Part shown: positions 52,663 to 62,642 of the stretch, piece by piece
Layout of the letters: the number at the start of each line of letters is the position of its first letter
How positions within the stretch are numbered: position 1 is the first letter of the stretch
Assembly (NCBI GenBank): GCA_024236215.1
Contig: JACKKX010000001.1
Coordinates: 476,001-540,000 of the forward strand
Reading direction: 5' to 3'
Length of the DNA stretch: 64,000 nt
Origin: Novosphingobium sp.
Lineage (GTDB): Bacteria; Pseudomonadota; Alphaproteobacteria; Sphingomonadales; Sphingomonadaceae
Translations under genes and position numbers: made by a program
Notes under the pieces: generated by a model
Database searches by the model: none
Seen by the model: only the letters and a program-made list of their open reading frames with translations
What the model was told of the DNA's origin: nothing

Positions 52663-53163
52663 TCAGTTGGTCAGCGGGATCGCGTCGGCAGGCGTGACCA
52701 CGATCACCACACGCCGGTTCTGTGCGCGGCCTTCGTCGGTCTCATTGCTGGCGACCGGACGGGTTTCGCCGAACCCCTGGGCGCGTACCTCTGCCGGGAT
52801 CAAGCCGGCACGAACCAGCTCACCACGCACCGCCAGAGCCCTGCGCTCGGACAGTTTCTGGTTGTATTCATCCGATCCCAGCGCGTCGGTATGCCCTTGC
52901 ACACCCGCCCCGTGAATATCGACGCTGACGAAGACCGCAGCAAGATGATCGATCACCTGCGTCGCCTCGCCGGTCAGATCGCTCTTGTCGAATTCGAACA
53001 GCACCTTGTCGGACAAGCCGAGTTCGTAGTTCTCGCCCTCGCGGTGAAAACCCGCTTCCTCAAGCGCCGCCGCCTGTTTGGGGGAAAACCCGGTCTGCGG
53101 CGGTACCGTCTGGCAAGCTGCCAACAATGCGGCCAACGCGAAGGCCGCGAACTTACGCATCAT
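52663..53163 (-). CDS. yfiB: OmpA-family lipoprotein, YfiB-like
   Basis: A 166-residue lipoprotein: signal peptide with lipobox LLAAC (C17), a linker, then an OmpA-like peptidoglycan-binding domain (LFEFDKSDLTGEATQVIDHLA, VQGHTDALGSDEYNQKLSERRA, GFGETRPVASN, NRRVVIVV). In Pseudomonas the YfiB lipoprotein sequesters YfiR and so frees the cyclase YfiN. It is the third gene after yfiR-yfiN-like genes with overlapping ends, which supports this role. Confidence 0.82.
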   Translation of the reverse strand: MMRKFAAFALAALLAACQTVPPQTGFSPKQAAALEEAGFHREGENYELGLSDKVLFEFDKSDLTGEATQVIDHLAAVFVSVDIHGAGVQGHTDALGSDEYNQKLSERRALAVRGELVRAGLIPAEVRAQGFGETRPVASNETDEGRAQNRRVVIVVTPADAIPLTN

Positions 53164-54394
53164 TCATTCCTCCCTCGAAGTTGGTTCTTCGATCGTGTTT
53201 GTGTTTGTACATCTTTGCATCGGCCCTGCGTAGCAGGTCTTGCGGCGAAACGCCGTCATCCGGATAGAGCGCCACCCCGATGCTCAGCCCCAGGCTGGCA
53301 TCGCCGAAGCCGGGGATCAGCAGCGGTTGCCCCATCGCCAGTTCGATCCGCTCGATCACCGCATCGACATGGGCGCGGTTGAACAGGGGGCCGAGCAGCA
53401 CCGCGAATTCGTCACCTCCCATGCGGAAGGCGGAATCGACATGGCGTACGCTGGCGCGCAGTCGCTCGGCCACCTCGCGCAGCGCGGCGTCTCCAGCTTC
53501 GTGGCCGTGCTGATCGTTGATCGCCTTGAACCCATCGACATCCAGAAACAGCACCGCGAACGACGCGCCGGAACGCACGGCCTGGCCGATCGCCTCACCC
53601 ACCATCCTTTCGAACAAAGCCCGGTTGCCAAGACCGGTCAGCGGATCGTGGGTAGCCAGCCGGGCAAGCTCTGCATTCTCAGAGGTCAGCCCGGCGTGCC
53701 AGCCTTCGAGCTCGGAAAGCAAGGCATTAAAATCTTGAGCAAAATGATCGATTTCGGCGATGCCCGAAGGAGGCAAACGGCGGCCAAAGGCCCGTTCGGA
53801 TCGCACCAAATGGGCCAATGTGCCAACCGCGCCGAGCGGCTCGATCACATCCTGTTGCAACCGCCGCGCCAGGATCCGCGTCGCGATCACTGTCAGCGCA
53901 AGACAGCACAGCGCGATGACTGCCCCCGAGATCGCATAGCGCAGCAGCCCTCCGGCATTGCCGAACACTCGCACCTCACCGATCGCCGTGCCGCCGCGCT
54001 CGATCCGGTCAACCGAGGGATGCGGCCAGATCACCGCGTTGGCGCGGTGCGCAAGCCATTGTGGCATCCCGGTGTGGCCTCGGTGCCATTCTGCGACCAG
54101 GCGGCCCGCTGGGTCGAATACCTCGATATGGTCGATCCCAACCACCCCGCCAACCTTGATCATGCCCTCGCGCACCGCCTGATCGTCACCGAAAACCAGT
54201 GCCGGTTCAACGGTATAGCCAATCGTGTGGGCCAGCAGGTCGAGATTGCGCTGTGAATAGTTGCGGATCACCAGCGCCCCGCTGACCAGCAAACTGGCGG
54301 TGGCCAGGATCACCGCGAACAGGATTAGCCGCAAGTGCACCCGCGCGAGGATGTCGCGCAGGGTTGGCAAGGCGGATTCGCAAGGGGCCGACAT
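53153..54394 (-). CDS. yfiN: Membrane diguanylate cyclase, YfiN/TpbB-like
   Basis: A 413-residue protein: N-terminal helix (about 20-42), a periplasmic sensor domain (45-140) of the YfiN/CHASE8 type, a second helix (about 150-172), a HAMP-like segment, and a C-terminal GGDEF domain with intact FRMGGDEFAVLL plus ATHDPLTGLGNRALF. It should make cyclic di-GMP; no RxxD-type I-site was confirmed. ATG 54394 overlaps the yfiR stop. Confidence 0.85.
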   Translation of the reverse strand: MSAPCESALPTLRDILARVHLRLILFAVILATASLLVSGALVIRNYSQRNLDLLAHTIGYTVEPALVFGDDQAVREGMIKVGGVVGIDHIEVFDPAGRLVAEWHRGHTGMPQWLAHRANAVIWPHPSVDRIERGGTAIGEVRVFGNAGGLLRYAISGAVIALCCLALTVIATRILARRLQQDVIEPLGAVGTLAHLVRSERAFGRRLPPSGIAEIDHFAQDFNALLSELEGWHAGLTSENAELARLATHDPLTGLGNRALFERMVGEAIGQAVRSGASFAVLFLDVDGFKAINDQHGHEAGDAALREVAERLRASVRHVDSAFRMGGDEFAVLLGPLFNRAHVDAVIERIELAMGQPLLIPGFGDASLGLSIGVALYPDDGVSPQDLLRRADAKMYKHKHDRRTNFEGGMNDA

Positions 54395-54933
54395 CAGCTG
54401 CCACCCCGCGCCATGCGCAGCACGCGCGGATCGAGCCGCAATCCGGATCGCGCAACCGCATCGATATTGAGCTGGAAGCTCAGCCCGGCGGGCAGGTAGA
54501 TGAGGCAAACCATAGCCTCGCTGCGGCAATCGGGATCGGCTTCGGCGATGGTCAGCACGCCTTTGCCGCGCACCGCGGCGACCAGCTGGCGCATGGCCGG
54601 CTGCCCGATATTGCCGAGATAGAGAACCTCGCACTCGCCGAGCGCAGCAGCGGAAGGTGCGACATTGCGCCGCACCGCCTTGCGGCCGTCGGACAGCCGC
54701 AGCTCCTCGATCTGGCCCGCGTGCGATACCGCCCCGGCAACGCACAGGGTGAGCGGATTGGGCCGCGAGGGCCAGGTGCTGTATTCGATCAGCGCGGTGA
54801 CCGTCCGCGCGACGGCCCCTGCATAGCGATCCCCGCTCGCTGCATCGCCAGCCCCGCCCCCGGCATCGTTGGCCAGCAGCGGCGCAGCAAGCAGCACCAG
54901 CGGCAAGGCAGCATGAAGGGGGCGCAGTGGCAT
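54394..54933 (-). CDS. yfiR: Periplasmic YfiR-family (DUF4154) repressor of the diguanylate cyclase
   Basis: A 179-residue exported protein (signal peptide from MPLRPLHAALPL to about residue 21). It has four cysteines: one in LTLCVAG, one in GECEVLYLG and a pair in DCRSEAMVC whose 7-residue spacing matches the second disulfide of Pseudomonas YfiR. YfiR binds the periplasmic side of YfiN and keeps it off; oxidation state changes this. First gene of the yfiRNB operon; divergent from putA. Confidence 0.82.
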   Translation of the reverse strand: MPLRPLHAALPLVLLAAPLLANDAGGGAGDAASGDRYAGAVARTVTALIEYSTWPSRPNPLTLCVAGAVSHAGQIEELRLSDGRKAVRRNVAPSAAALGECEVLYLGNIGQPAMRQLVAAVRGKGVLTIAEADPDCRSEAMVCLIYLPAGLSFQLNIDAVARSGLRLDPRVLRMARGGS

Positions 54934-55086
54934 GGTTTCCGCATACTCCGGGCGGGGCCCCGATGGAAAGGCACCGGGAGCAGCCACAGAACCTGAATCT
55001 TTTTGCAGGTTGTCCCCGATTGGCGCATCGCGGCAAGAGTTTGGTTTCGTTTGCAACCAGTGCTATGTCCCCGCGCCGTTCCCAAC

Positions 55087-55091
55087 AGGAG
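55087..55091 (+). promoter_or_regulatory. Ribosome-binding site fixing the putA TTG start
   Basis: AGGAG 8 bases before TTG 55100. No other in-frame start between 54932 and 55159 has such a site, so it decides the start of putA. Confidence 0.7.
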
Positions 55092-55099
55092 TCGATTGC

Positions 55100-58000
55100 T
55101 TGCCCGCAACCCTTGACCGCACCGCACTGCGCCGTGCCTACCGGATGGACGAGGAAGCCTGCCTGGGCGAGCGTCTGTTACAGGCGGCACCCGCCAGCGC
55201 GATCCATTCCGAAGCCCAGAGGCTATCCACAAGCTTGATCGAAGGTGCGCGCGCGCGCAAGGCGGGCGGGCTTGACGCCTTCCTGCAAACCTATGGCCTG
55301 GGGACCGATGAAGGCATCGCCCTGATGTGCCTGGCCGAGGCGCTGCTGCGCGTGCCCGATGCCGCCACCGCCGATGCCCTGATCCATGACAAGCTGGCCG
55401 GGATTGACTGGTCGGAGCACGTAGGGGAAAGCGAAAGCACCTTCGTCAATGCCGCAACCTTTTCGCTGATGCTGACCGGGCAGGTGCTGCATCAGAAGCA
55501 GGCTGCGGGTTTTGGCGCCTCGCTCAAGCGCGCGGTGGGACGGCTGGGCGAGCCGGTGATCCGCCAGGCGACGCTTCAGGCGATGAAGATCCTGGGCGGC
55601 CAGTTCGTGTTCGGACGCACGATCGGCGAAGCGCTGAGCCGCGCCGCGCCCGAGCGCCGCCAGGGGCTGACCCACAGCTTCGACATGCTGGGCGAAGCGG
55701 CCATGACCCTCGCCGATGCCGAGCGCTACCGCGCCTCCTATGCCGCAGCGCTCGATGCGATTGCAGCCGAGGCCGGGCAGGGCGTGGTCCGCTCACCGGG
55801 AATTTCGGTCAAGCTTTCGGCGCTCTATCCGCGTTACGATTTCCTTCATGCCGATGCCGCCAGGGCCGCGCTGCTGCCGGTGCTGAAGGAGCTCGCGGCC
55901 AGGGCGCGCGATGCAGACATCCATTTCACCATCGACGCCGAGGAGGCCGAGCGGCTTGAACTGTCGATGGACCTGATCGAGGCGCTGGTGGCCGAGGACG
56001 AGCTGTTCCGGGGCGGCTGGCAGGGTTTCGGTCTGGCGCTCCAGGCTTATCAGAAGCGCGCCGTGCCGCTGACCGACTGGGTGGTGGCGCTGGGGCGGCG
56101 GTATGGTCGGCGGATCATGGTCCGGCTGGTCAAGGGCGCCTATTGGGACAGCGAGATCAAGCTTTCGCAGGTTGGCGGCCACGGCGACTATCCGGTCTTC
56201 ACCCGCAAGGTCGCGACCGACGTATCCTACCTCGCCTGCGCCGCCCGGCTGCTCGCCGCGCCCGACGCGATCTATCCCGCCTTCGCCACCCACAACGCCT
56301 ATACCGTGGGCGCGATCAAGGCATTGGCGGGGAACGCCGAGTTCGAGTTCCAGCGCCTCCACGGCATGGGCGAGGACGTCTATGCCGAGCTGGCGAAAAT
56401 CGAGGGCGAGCGGCGCACTCCGGTGCGAATCTATGCGCCCGTAGGCGGACACAAGGAACTGCTCGCCTATCTGGTCCGCCGCCTGCTGGAAAACGGGGCC
56501 AATTCCTCGTTCGTCAACCGCATGGCCGATGCCGAGGTGCCGGTGGCCGAGCTGACCGGCGATCCGGTGACCGAACTGGCCGCGCTAAGCCCGCGCCGCA
56601 ACCCCGCGATCCCGCTGCCGGGCGCGATCTTCCCCGGACGGGTCAACAGCGCAGGCGTCGATCTGGCCGATCCCCTGGTGCGCGAACCGCTGCAAGGCGT
56701 GCTGGGTGAACTGGCCAAGGTAAACCAATGGCACACCGAGCCGACAACGCTGACGCCGGCCGCCAATCCCATCCGCCCGATCACTTCGCCGCAAAGCGGA
56801 ATGCCGATCGGCGAATGCCGCGATGCCACCGTTGCCGACGTCGATGCCGCCATTTCCGCTGCCCTGGCCGCCCAGCCCGCCTGGGACGCGCTGGGCGGTG
56901 CGGCGCGAGCCGATCTGCTTGAAAAGGTGGCCGATCTTTACGAGGCGAACCGCGACCTGTTTCTTTCAATCTGCCAGCGCGAGGCCGGCAAAACCCTGGG
57001 CGATGCGGTGCTGGAACTGCGCGAGGCGGTGGATTTCCTGCGCTATTACGCGGCCGAGGCGCGCCGTCTGTTCGCTCCGATGGGCGAGGAACTGCCCGGC
57101 CCGACCGGCGAGAGCAACCGCCTGACGTTGCACGGGCGCGGCGTGTTCGTTGCGATCAGCCCGTGGAACTTCCCGCTGGCGATCTTCACCGGGCTGGTCG
57201 CCGGACCGCTGGCGGCGGGCAACACGGTGCTGGCCAAGCCGGCCGAGCAGACCCCCCTGATCGCGGGCCATGCGATCGACCTGTTCCACAAGGCCGGGGT
57301 GCCGCTGGAGGTGGTGCAATTCGTCCCCGGCGACGGTACGGTCGGCGCGATGCTGACCGGCGATCCGCGCATTGCCGGGGTGGCCTTTACCGGATCGACC
57401 GATACCGCCCGCGCGATCAACCGCAGCCTCGCCGCGCGCGATGGCCCGCTCGCCCAGCTGGTCGCCGAAACCGGCGGGCAGAACGCGATGATCGTCGACA
57501 GTTCGGCCTTGCCCGAACAGGTCACGCGCGATGTGGTGGCAAGCGCCTTCCAAAGCGCAGGCCAGCGCTGCTCCGCTTTGCGGGTACTCTACCTGCAGGA
57601 CGATGTTGCCGATACCATGCTCGAGATGATCCTGGGCGCCTTTGAGGCGCTGGTGATCGGCGATCCCGAGGATCTTGCCACCGATGTCGGCCCGGTGATC
57701 GATGGCGAGGCCAAGGCCAAGCTCGATCGGCACGTGGCAGCGATGAAAAAGGCGGGCCACCGGGTGTGGCAGCGCAAGCTTCCCGCATCGTGCAAGCACG
57801 GCACCTTCGTTGCTCCCACGGTGATCGCAATCGGCTCGATCCGCGAGCTCACCCAGGAGCATTTCGGGCCGGTGCTGCATGTTGCGCGCTTCAAGGCCGA
57901 CGAACTGGCGCAGGTGCTGAACGATATCAACGCCACCGGCTTTGGCCTGACGCTGGGGCTGCACAGCCGGATCGACGCCACCCGCCGCCTGGTCGAGGCG

Positions 58001-58201
58001 CGGGCACGGGTGGGCAATTTCTATGTCAACCGCAACCAGATCGGCGCGGTGGTCGGCAGCCAGCCGTTCGGCGGAGAGGGGCTTTCGGGCACCGGACCCA
58101 AGGCCGGCGGCCCGCACTACCTGGCCCGCTTCGCCACCGAACGGGTCACCTGCATCGACACCACCGCCGCCGGGGGCAATGCCAGCCTGATGGCGGGTTG
58201 A
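55100..58201 (+). CDS. putA: Bifunctional proline dehydrogenase / delta-1-pyrroline-5-carboxylate dehydrogenase
   Basis: About 1033 residues from TTG 55100. The N-terminal half is the FAD-dependent proline dehydrogenase barrel (ISVKLSALYPRY, FTIDAEEAERLELSMDLIEAL, VRLVKGAYWDSEIK, FATHNAYTV); the C-terminal half is an aldehyde dehydrogenase (ISPWNFPLAIFTG, VAFTGSTDTARAIN, ETGGQNAMIVDSS and catalytic Cys in AGQRCSALRV). It oxidises proline to glutamate, channelling the intermediate. No N-terminal ribbon-helix-helix domain, so it is enzyme only and not an autorepressor. Divergent from yfiR. Confidence 0.95.
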   Translation: MPATLDRTALRRAYRMDEEACLGERLLQAAPASAIHSEAQRLSTSLIEGARARKAGGLDAFLQTYGLGTDEGIALMCLAEALLRVPDAATADALIHDKLAGIDWSEHVGESESTFVNAATFSLMLTGQVLHQKQAAGFGASLKRAVGRLGEPVIRQATLQAMKILGGQFVFGRTIGEALSRAAPERRQGLTHSFDMLGEAAMTLADAERYRASYAAALDAIAAEAGQGVVRSPGISVKLSALYPRYDFLHADAARAALLPVLKELAARARDADIHFTIDAEEAERLELSMDLIEALVAEDELFRGGWQGFGLALQAYQKRAVPLTDWVVALGRRYGRRIMVRLVKGAYWDSEIKLSQVGGHGDYPVFTRKVATDVSYLACAARLLAAPDAIYPAFATHNAYTVGAIKALAGNAEFEFQRLHGMGEDVYAELAKIEGERRTPVRIYAPVGGHKELLAYLVRRLLENGANSSFVNRMADAEVPVAELTGDPVTELAALSPRRNPAIPLPGAIFPGRVNSAGVDLADPLVREPLQGVLGELAKVNQWHTEPTTLTPAANPIRPITSPQSGMPIGECRDATVADVDAAISAALAAQPAWDALGGAARADLLEKVADLYEANRDLFLSICQREAGKTLGDAVLELREAVDFLRYYAAEARRLFAPMGEELPGPTGESNRLTLHGRGVFVAISPWNFPLAIFTGLVAGPLAAGNTVLAKPAEQTPLIAGHAIDLFHKAGVPLEVVQFVPGDGTVGAMLTGDPRIAGVAFTGSTDTARAINRSLAARDGPLAQLVAETGGQNAMIVDSSALPEQVTRDVVASAFQSAGQRCSALRVLYLQDDVADTMLEMILGAFEALVIGDPEDLATDVGPVIDGEAKAKLDRHVAAMKKAGHRVWQRKLPASCKHGTFVAPTVIAIGSIRELTQEHFGPVLHVARFKADELAQVLNDINATGFGLTLGLHSRIDATRRLVEARARVGNFYVNRNQIGAVVGSQPFGGEGLSGTGPKAGGPHYLARFATERVTCIDTTAAGGNASLMAG

Positions 58202-58247
58202 CGCTCCCTTGCCAGCGGCTAGCATCCTCCCTCACGGGAGGCGCGCG

Positions 58248-59714
58248 ATGAAGAAATGGATGACGGGACTGGGATTGGGCGTGCTGGCGCTGGGCGGGGT
58301 CCTGGCGGTACGCACGGCAACGTTCGCTCCCGCCGGGGTGAGCGACGGATCGCAGATCAAGGTCGCTCCCGCGCCCGCTTTCGATCTTGCCAGCGCGGCC
58401 AGTCACCTTGGCGCGGCGGTGCGGTTTCTGACCGTCTCGAACCAGGATCCGGCGGAAAACAAGGCCGAGGAATGGAGCAAGCTCCAGGCCTGGCTGCAAG
58501 CCACCTACCCCCAGGCCCACGCCGCGATGCAGCGTCGGCTGATCGGCCAGACCATGCTCTACACCTGGCCGGGCAGCGACCCTGCGGCCCAGCCGATCAT
58601 CCTCATGGCCCATCAGGACGTGGTCCCGGTGACGCCCGGAACCGAACAGGACTGGAAGCACCCGCCCTTTTCCGGTGAGATCGCCGAGGGCGCGGTCTGG
58701 GGGCGGGGTTCGATCGACGACAAGGGATCGCTGGTCGCGCTGTTCGAAGCGCTTGAGGCGCTGGCGGCAAGCGGCTTTCATCCCAAGCGCACGATCATCC
58801 TGGTATCGGGCCACGACGAGGAGGTCGGCGGCACCGGCGCCGAAGCCGCCGCCAAGGTGCTGGCGGATGAAAAGGTCCGCGCGCTGTTCGCCATCGACGA
58901 GGGCGGCCTCATCACCACCGACACGCCGATCGTCAACGGCCCGGCGCTGATGATCGGGGTGGCGGAAAAGGGCTATGTCACGCTCAAGGTTACCGCGCCG
59001 GCCGAGGGCGGCCACTCCTCTGCTCCGCCCAAGGAAACCGGGGTTATCAACCTGTCGCGGGCGCTGATCGCGATCAGCGACAATCCTTTTCCGGTCGAGC
59101 TGCGCGGCCCCGGCGCCTCGATGCTTGACGCTTTCGGTGCCCGGGCCGGGGGCATGACCAAGGTGGCGATCGCCAACCGCTGGCTGTTCGGCCCCCTGCT
59201 CAAGGCGCAGGCCACCAAGAGCCCGGCCTCGGCGGCGATGTTCCACACCACGATCGCCCCGACCATGCTTGGCGGCAGCCCCAAGGAAAACGTCCTGCCG
59301 CAAAGCGCCTATGGCCTGATCAATTACCGCATCGCCCCGTGGGACAGTTCGGCCAAGGTGCTCGAACGCGCCCGCGCCTCGGTCAAGGGCATGCCGGTGA
59401 CGGTCGACTTCACCGAGCGCAAGCCGCGCGAGCCTACCCCGGTTTCCTCAAGTACCTCGGAGGGCTGGAACCTGATCGCCGCCGCCGCGCTGGCCGACCA
59501 GCCCGGCACCCCGGTTTCGCCCTATCTGGTGGTAGCCGGGACCGACAGCCGCTCGATGGCCGGGGTTGCGGACGACGTTTACCGCTTTCAGGCGATCGCG
59601 CTCGACACCGGGGAAATCAAGATCATCCACGGCACCAACGAGCATATGACGCTGACAAACCTGGAAAGCCTGATCCGCTTCTACGCCCGGCTGGTGGCGA
59701 CTGCGGCAGGATAG
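58248..59714 (+). CDS. M20-family metallopeptidase (carboxypeptidase-like), exported
   Basis: 488 residues from ATG 58248, preceded by GGGAGG. An N-terminal hydrophobic segment (about 6-25) gives a signal peptide or anchor. Zinc-site motifs are ILMAHQDVVPV (His), WGRGSIDDKGS (bridging Asp), VSGHDEEVGGTGA (catalytic and ligand Glu) and HGTNEHMT near the end (His). The dimerisation domain begins about residue 230 with EGGHSSAPPKETG. Closest to the Gly-X carboxypeptidase (CPS1/PM20D1-like) type; substrate unknown. Confidence 0.88.
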   Translation: MKKWMTGLGLGVLALGGVLAVRTATFAPAGVSDGSQIKVAPAPAFDLASAASHLGAAVRFLTVSNQDPAENKAEEWSKLQAWLQATYPQAHAAMQRRLIGQTMLYTWPGSDPAAQPIILMAHQDVVPVTPGTEQDWKHPPFSGEIAEGAVWGRGSIDDKGSLVALFEALEALAASGFHPKRTIILVSGHDEEVGGTGAEAAAKVLADEKVRALFAIDEGGLITTDTPIVNGPALMIGVAEKGYVTLKVTAPAEGGHSSAPPKETGVINLSRALIAISDNPFPVELRGPGASMLDAFGARAGGMTKVAIANRWLFGPLLKAQATKSPASAAMFHTTIAPTMLGGSPKENVLPQSAYGLINYRIAPWDSSAKVLERARASVKGMPVTVDFTERKPREPTPVSSSTSEGWNLIAAAALADQPGTPVSPYLVVAGTDSRSMAGVADDVYRFQAIALDTGEIKIIHGTNEHMTLTNLESLIRFYARLVATAAG

Positions 59715-59720
59715 ACGCTA

Positions 59721-59766
59721 CGGCAGCTTTGCGCTTGCTCTCCTTAATCGCCCGGTTAAGCTGCCG
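59721..59766. repeat. 9-bp inverted repeat CGGCAGCTT ... AAGCTGCCG
   Basis: Arms at 59721-59729 and 59758-59766, 28-base spacer, directly before the GGGAGGGAGAG ribosome-binding site of the acyl-CoA ligase gene. It could be an operator for a dimeric regulator or an RNA hairpin; the spacer is too long and there is no T-run, so it is not a normal terminator. Confidence 0.45.
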
Positions 59767-59780
59767 GGAGGGAGAGCGCG

Positions 59781-61370
59781 ATGGATCAGGCAACCTACGA
59801 TCGGCTGCGGGCGCAGGTGCAGCGCACCAGGGATCTGTTCACCTTCGATGAATTCATCCGTTTCTGGGCCGCCGACCGGCCGGATGGTCTGGCGCTCGAC
59901 GGGGACGATCTTTCGCTGACCTATGCCGGGCTTGAAGATGCGAGTGCGCGGGCTGCCAGCGCGCTTCTGGCGCTGGGCGTGCAAAAGGGCGACCGCGTCG
60001 CCTGGTTCGGCAAGAACGCGGTCACCTATTTCGCGCTGTTCTTCGGCGCGGCGCGCGCGGGCATCGTGATGGTCCCGGTGGGCTGGCGGCTGGCCGAACC
60101 AGAAGCCGCCTTCATCATCGACAATGCCGAGGCCAAGGTGCTGTTCCTGGGCGACGGGTTCGAGGGCGCGGCAGCGACGCTGGGCAAGCGGCCCGGGCTG
60201 ATCGCGTGCTACACCGCCGGGCAAGCACGCGATCTGCTCGCCAGGGCTCCCCGGAAGGAATTCGCGGCTTCGGGCGCGGACGATGCCGTACTTCAGCTCT
60301 ACACCTCGGGCACCACCGGCAACCCCAAGGGCGCGGTGCTTTCCAACCGCAACCTGTTCGGCCTGAGGAAGGCCGCGCTGGTCGATCCGCATCCCTACAC
60401 CCTGCTCGACGATGACGAGGCGATCCTGGTCGCCATGCCGATAGCCCATATCGGCGGAACCGGGCTGGGAGTGATGGCGCTGGCAGCCGGACTGCCGGGG
60501 ATTGTGCTGGCCGAGTTCGAGCCGACGCGGGTGTTCGACGCGGTCGAGAACCGCGGGGTAACCCGGTTCTTCATTGTCCCCGCAGCCTTGCAGCTGCTGC
60601 TCAACCATCCCGACTGCGCTCGTACCGACTTCAGCCGTCTGCGCTATATCCTCTACGGCGCATCGCCGATCCCGCTTGAACTTCTGCGCCAGTGCATCGC
60701 GATGTTCGGCGCCGAATTCATCCAGGCCTACGGCATGACCGAGACCACCGGCACGGTCTGCACCCTCCCGCCCGAGGATCACTCGGTCGAGGGCAATCAG
60801 CGGATGCGGTCGGCTGGCAAGCCGCTCCCGGGGGTGGAGGTAATCATCCGCGCTCCCGACGGGCGGATCATGCCCACCGGCGAGATCGGCGAGATCTGCA
60901 CCCGCTCGTCCAACAACATGCTGGGTTACTGGAAGCTGCCCGAAGCCACCGCCGGAACAATGGATGCTGATGGCTGGATCGCGACCGGCGATGTCGGCTA
61001 TCTCGACGAGGACGGCTATGTCTTCATCTATGACCGCGCCAAGGACATGATCATCACCGGCGGCGAAAACGTCTATCCCGCCGAAGTCGAAAGCGGAATC
61101 TACGGCCACCCGGACGTGCTCGAAGTGGCGGTGATCGGGATTCCCGACGAACGCTGGGGCGAGGCGGTCAAGGCGGTCTGCGTGCCCAGGCCCGGGTGCA
61201 CGATCGATTCCGAAAGTGTGATCGGCTGGGCGCGCGAACGGCTCGCCGGTTTCAAGGTGCCCAAGAGCGTCGACACGATCGCCGCGCTGCCCCGCAACCC
61301 CAGCGGAAAGATTCTGCGCCGCGAATTGCGCGCGCCCTACTGGGCGGGCTACGAGCGGCAGGTGAACTGA
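59781..61370 (+). CDS. AMP-forming acyl-CoA synthetase (FadD-like)
   Basis: A 529-residue adenylate-forming ligase: [64 protein letters not shown] and the catalytic lysine in [11 protein letters not shown]. It activates fatty or related acids to acyl-CoA. The 3-hydroxyacyl-CoA dehydrogenase gene follows 12 bases later, fitting a beta-oxidation-type operon. Confidence 0.9.
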   Translation: MDQATYDRLRAQVQRTRDLFTFDEFIRFWAADRPDGLALDGDDLSLTYAGLEDASARAASALLALGVQKGDRVAWFGKNAVTYFALFFGAARAGIVMVPVGWRLAEPEAAFIIDNAEAKVLFLGDGFEGAAATLGKRPGLIACYTAGQARDLLARAPRKEFAASGADDAVLQLYTSGTTGNPKGAVLSNRNLFGLRKAALVDPHPYTLLDDDEAILVAMPIAHIGGTGLGVMALAAGLPGIVLAEFEPTRVFDAVENRGVTRFFIVPAALQLLLNHPDCARTDFSRLRYILYGASPIPLELLRQCIAMFGAEFIQAYGMTETTGTVCTLPPEDHSVEGNQRMRSAGKPLPGVEVIIRAPDGRIMPTGEIGEICTRSSNNMLGYWKLPEATAGTMDADGWIATGDVGYLDEDGYVFIYDRAKDMIITGGENVYPAEVESGIYGHPDVLEVAVIGIPDERWGEAVKAVCVPRPGCTIDSESVIGWARERLAGFKVPKSVDTIAALPRNPSGKILRRELRAPYWAGYERQVN

Positions 61371-61382
61371 GGAGAATTGCAG

Positions 61383-62642
61383 GTGTCCGACCCCCTTCCC
61401 GGCGCGCAAGCGCATATCGAGGCTGCTCTGAAGCTGTGCGCAGTGATCGACGATCTGCCCGCCGATACGGCGCTGATCCCGATCGCCAAGGTTGGGGTGA
61501 TCGGCGCCGGAACGATGGGCGGGGGGATCACGATGAACTTCCTCTCCGCCGGGATCCCGGTGACGATCGTCGAACAGGAACAGGCCGCGCTCGACCGCGG
61601 CGTCGGGGTGATGGCCAGGAACTACGAAGCCAGCGTCAAGCGCGGACGGATCGAGGCCGCCGATGCTGAGGCATCGATGGCCCGGCTCACCTCCAGCCTG
61701 AGCTTCGACGATCTGGCCGATTGCGATCTGGTGATCGAGGCGGTCTACGAATCGATGGAGGTCAAGAAGGACGTCTTCGGGAAGCTCGATGCGATCGTGA
61801 AGTCCGGCGCGATCCTTGCCAGCAACACCAGCTACCTCAACGTCGATGAGATCGCCCAGGCGACCAAGCGCCCCGAGGCGGTGCTTGGGATGCACTTCTT
61901 CTCGCCCGCCAACATCATGAAATTGCTTGAGGTTGTGCGCGGCGCCAAGACCGGCGCCAGCCCGCTCGCCACGGTGATGCGGCTCGCCGGCACGATCCGC
62001 AAGGTGCCGGTGGTTTCGGGGGTGTGCCACGGCTTCATCGGCAATCGCATGCTGGCCAAGCGCCAGGAACAGGCCAATGCCCTGCTGATGGAAGGCGCGG
62101 CCTATTACGATATCGACCAGGTGCTGCTTGATTTCGGCTTCCCGATGGGGCCGTTCCAGATGGGCGACCTGGCGGGCCTCGACATCGGCTGGCACCGCGA
62201 TCCGACCAAGGTGACGACGATCCGCGAAGCGCTCTGCGCGGCTGGGCGCTGGGGCCAGAAGACCGGCAAGGGCTTCTATGATTACGCCGAAGACCGCACC
62301 CGCAGCCCCTCGGACGAGGTCAAGGCGATCATTGCCGATTTCGCCAGCAAGTCAGGCGTCGCGCAACGCGAAGTCAGCAAGCAGGAGATCTTCGAGCGCC
62401 TTCTTTACCCAATGGTTTCGGAAGGCGCGCTGATCCTCGAAGAGGGAATCGCTCAGCGCGCGGGCGATATCGATCTGGTCTGGCTCAATGGCTATGGCTG
62501 GCCGGCCTGGACCGGCGGGATCATGTACTGGGCCGACCACGAAGGGCTGGGCAAGATCGCCGATGGCCTGAAGCGCCACGGCCTGGCGGTGGCGTCGCTG
62601 CTGGCGCGGCTGGCGGGCGAAGGCGGCAAGTTCAGCGCGTGA
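61383..62642 (+). CDS. 3-hydroxyacyl-CoA dehydrogenase lacking the hydratase domain
   Basis: 419 residues from GTG 61383, which sits 7 bases after GAGGAGA; a TTG at 61377 is less likely. The NAD-binding domain begins about residue 36 ([15 protein letters not shown]), then [37 protein letters not shown] and two C-terminal 3HCDH units ([34 protein letters not shown]). The first 35 residues resemble the linker found before the dehydrogenase in FadB/FadJ multifunctional proteins, whose enoyl-CoA hydratase part is missing here. Overlaps the LysE-type gene by 4 bases. Confidence 0.9.
   Translation: MSDPLPGAQAHIEAALKLCAVIDDLPADTALIPIAKVGVIGAGTMGGGITMNFLSAGIPVTIVEQEQAALDRGVGVMARNYEASVKRGRIEAADAEASMARLTSSLSFDDLADCDLVIEAVYESMEVKKDVFGKLDAIVKSGAILASNTSYLNVDEIAQATKRPEAVLGMHFFSPANIMKLLEVVRGAKTGASPLATVMRLAGTIRKVPVVSGVCHGFIGNRMLAKRQEQANALLMEGAAYYDIDQVLLDFGFPMGPFQMGDLAGLDIGWHRDPTKVTTIREALCAAGRWGQKTGKGFYDYAEDRTRSPSDEVKAIIADFASKSGVAQREVSKQEIFERLLYPMVSEGALILEEGIAQRAGDIDLVWLNGYGWPAWTGGIMYWADHEGLGKIADGLKRHGLAVASLLARLAGEGGKFSA

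Noticed and set aside
49284-52697. A 1137-codon plus-strand frame opposite the 5-oxoprolinase
   Set aside because: His/Arg/Pro-rich shadow frame without motifs; the minus strand encodes a complete HyuA/HyuB enzyme.
59718-62195. An 825-codon minus-strand frame over the acyl-CoA ligase and dehydrogenase
   Set aside because: It spans two clear plus-strand genes and has shadow composition.
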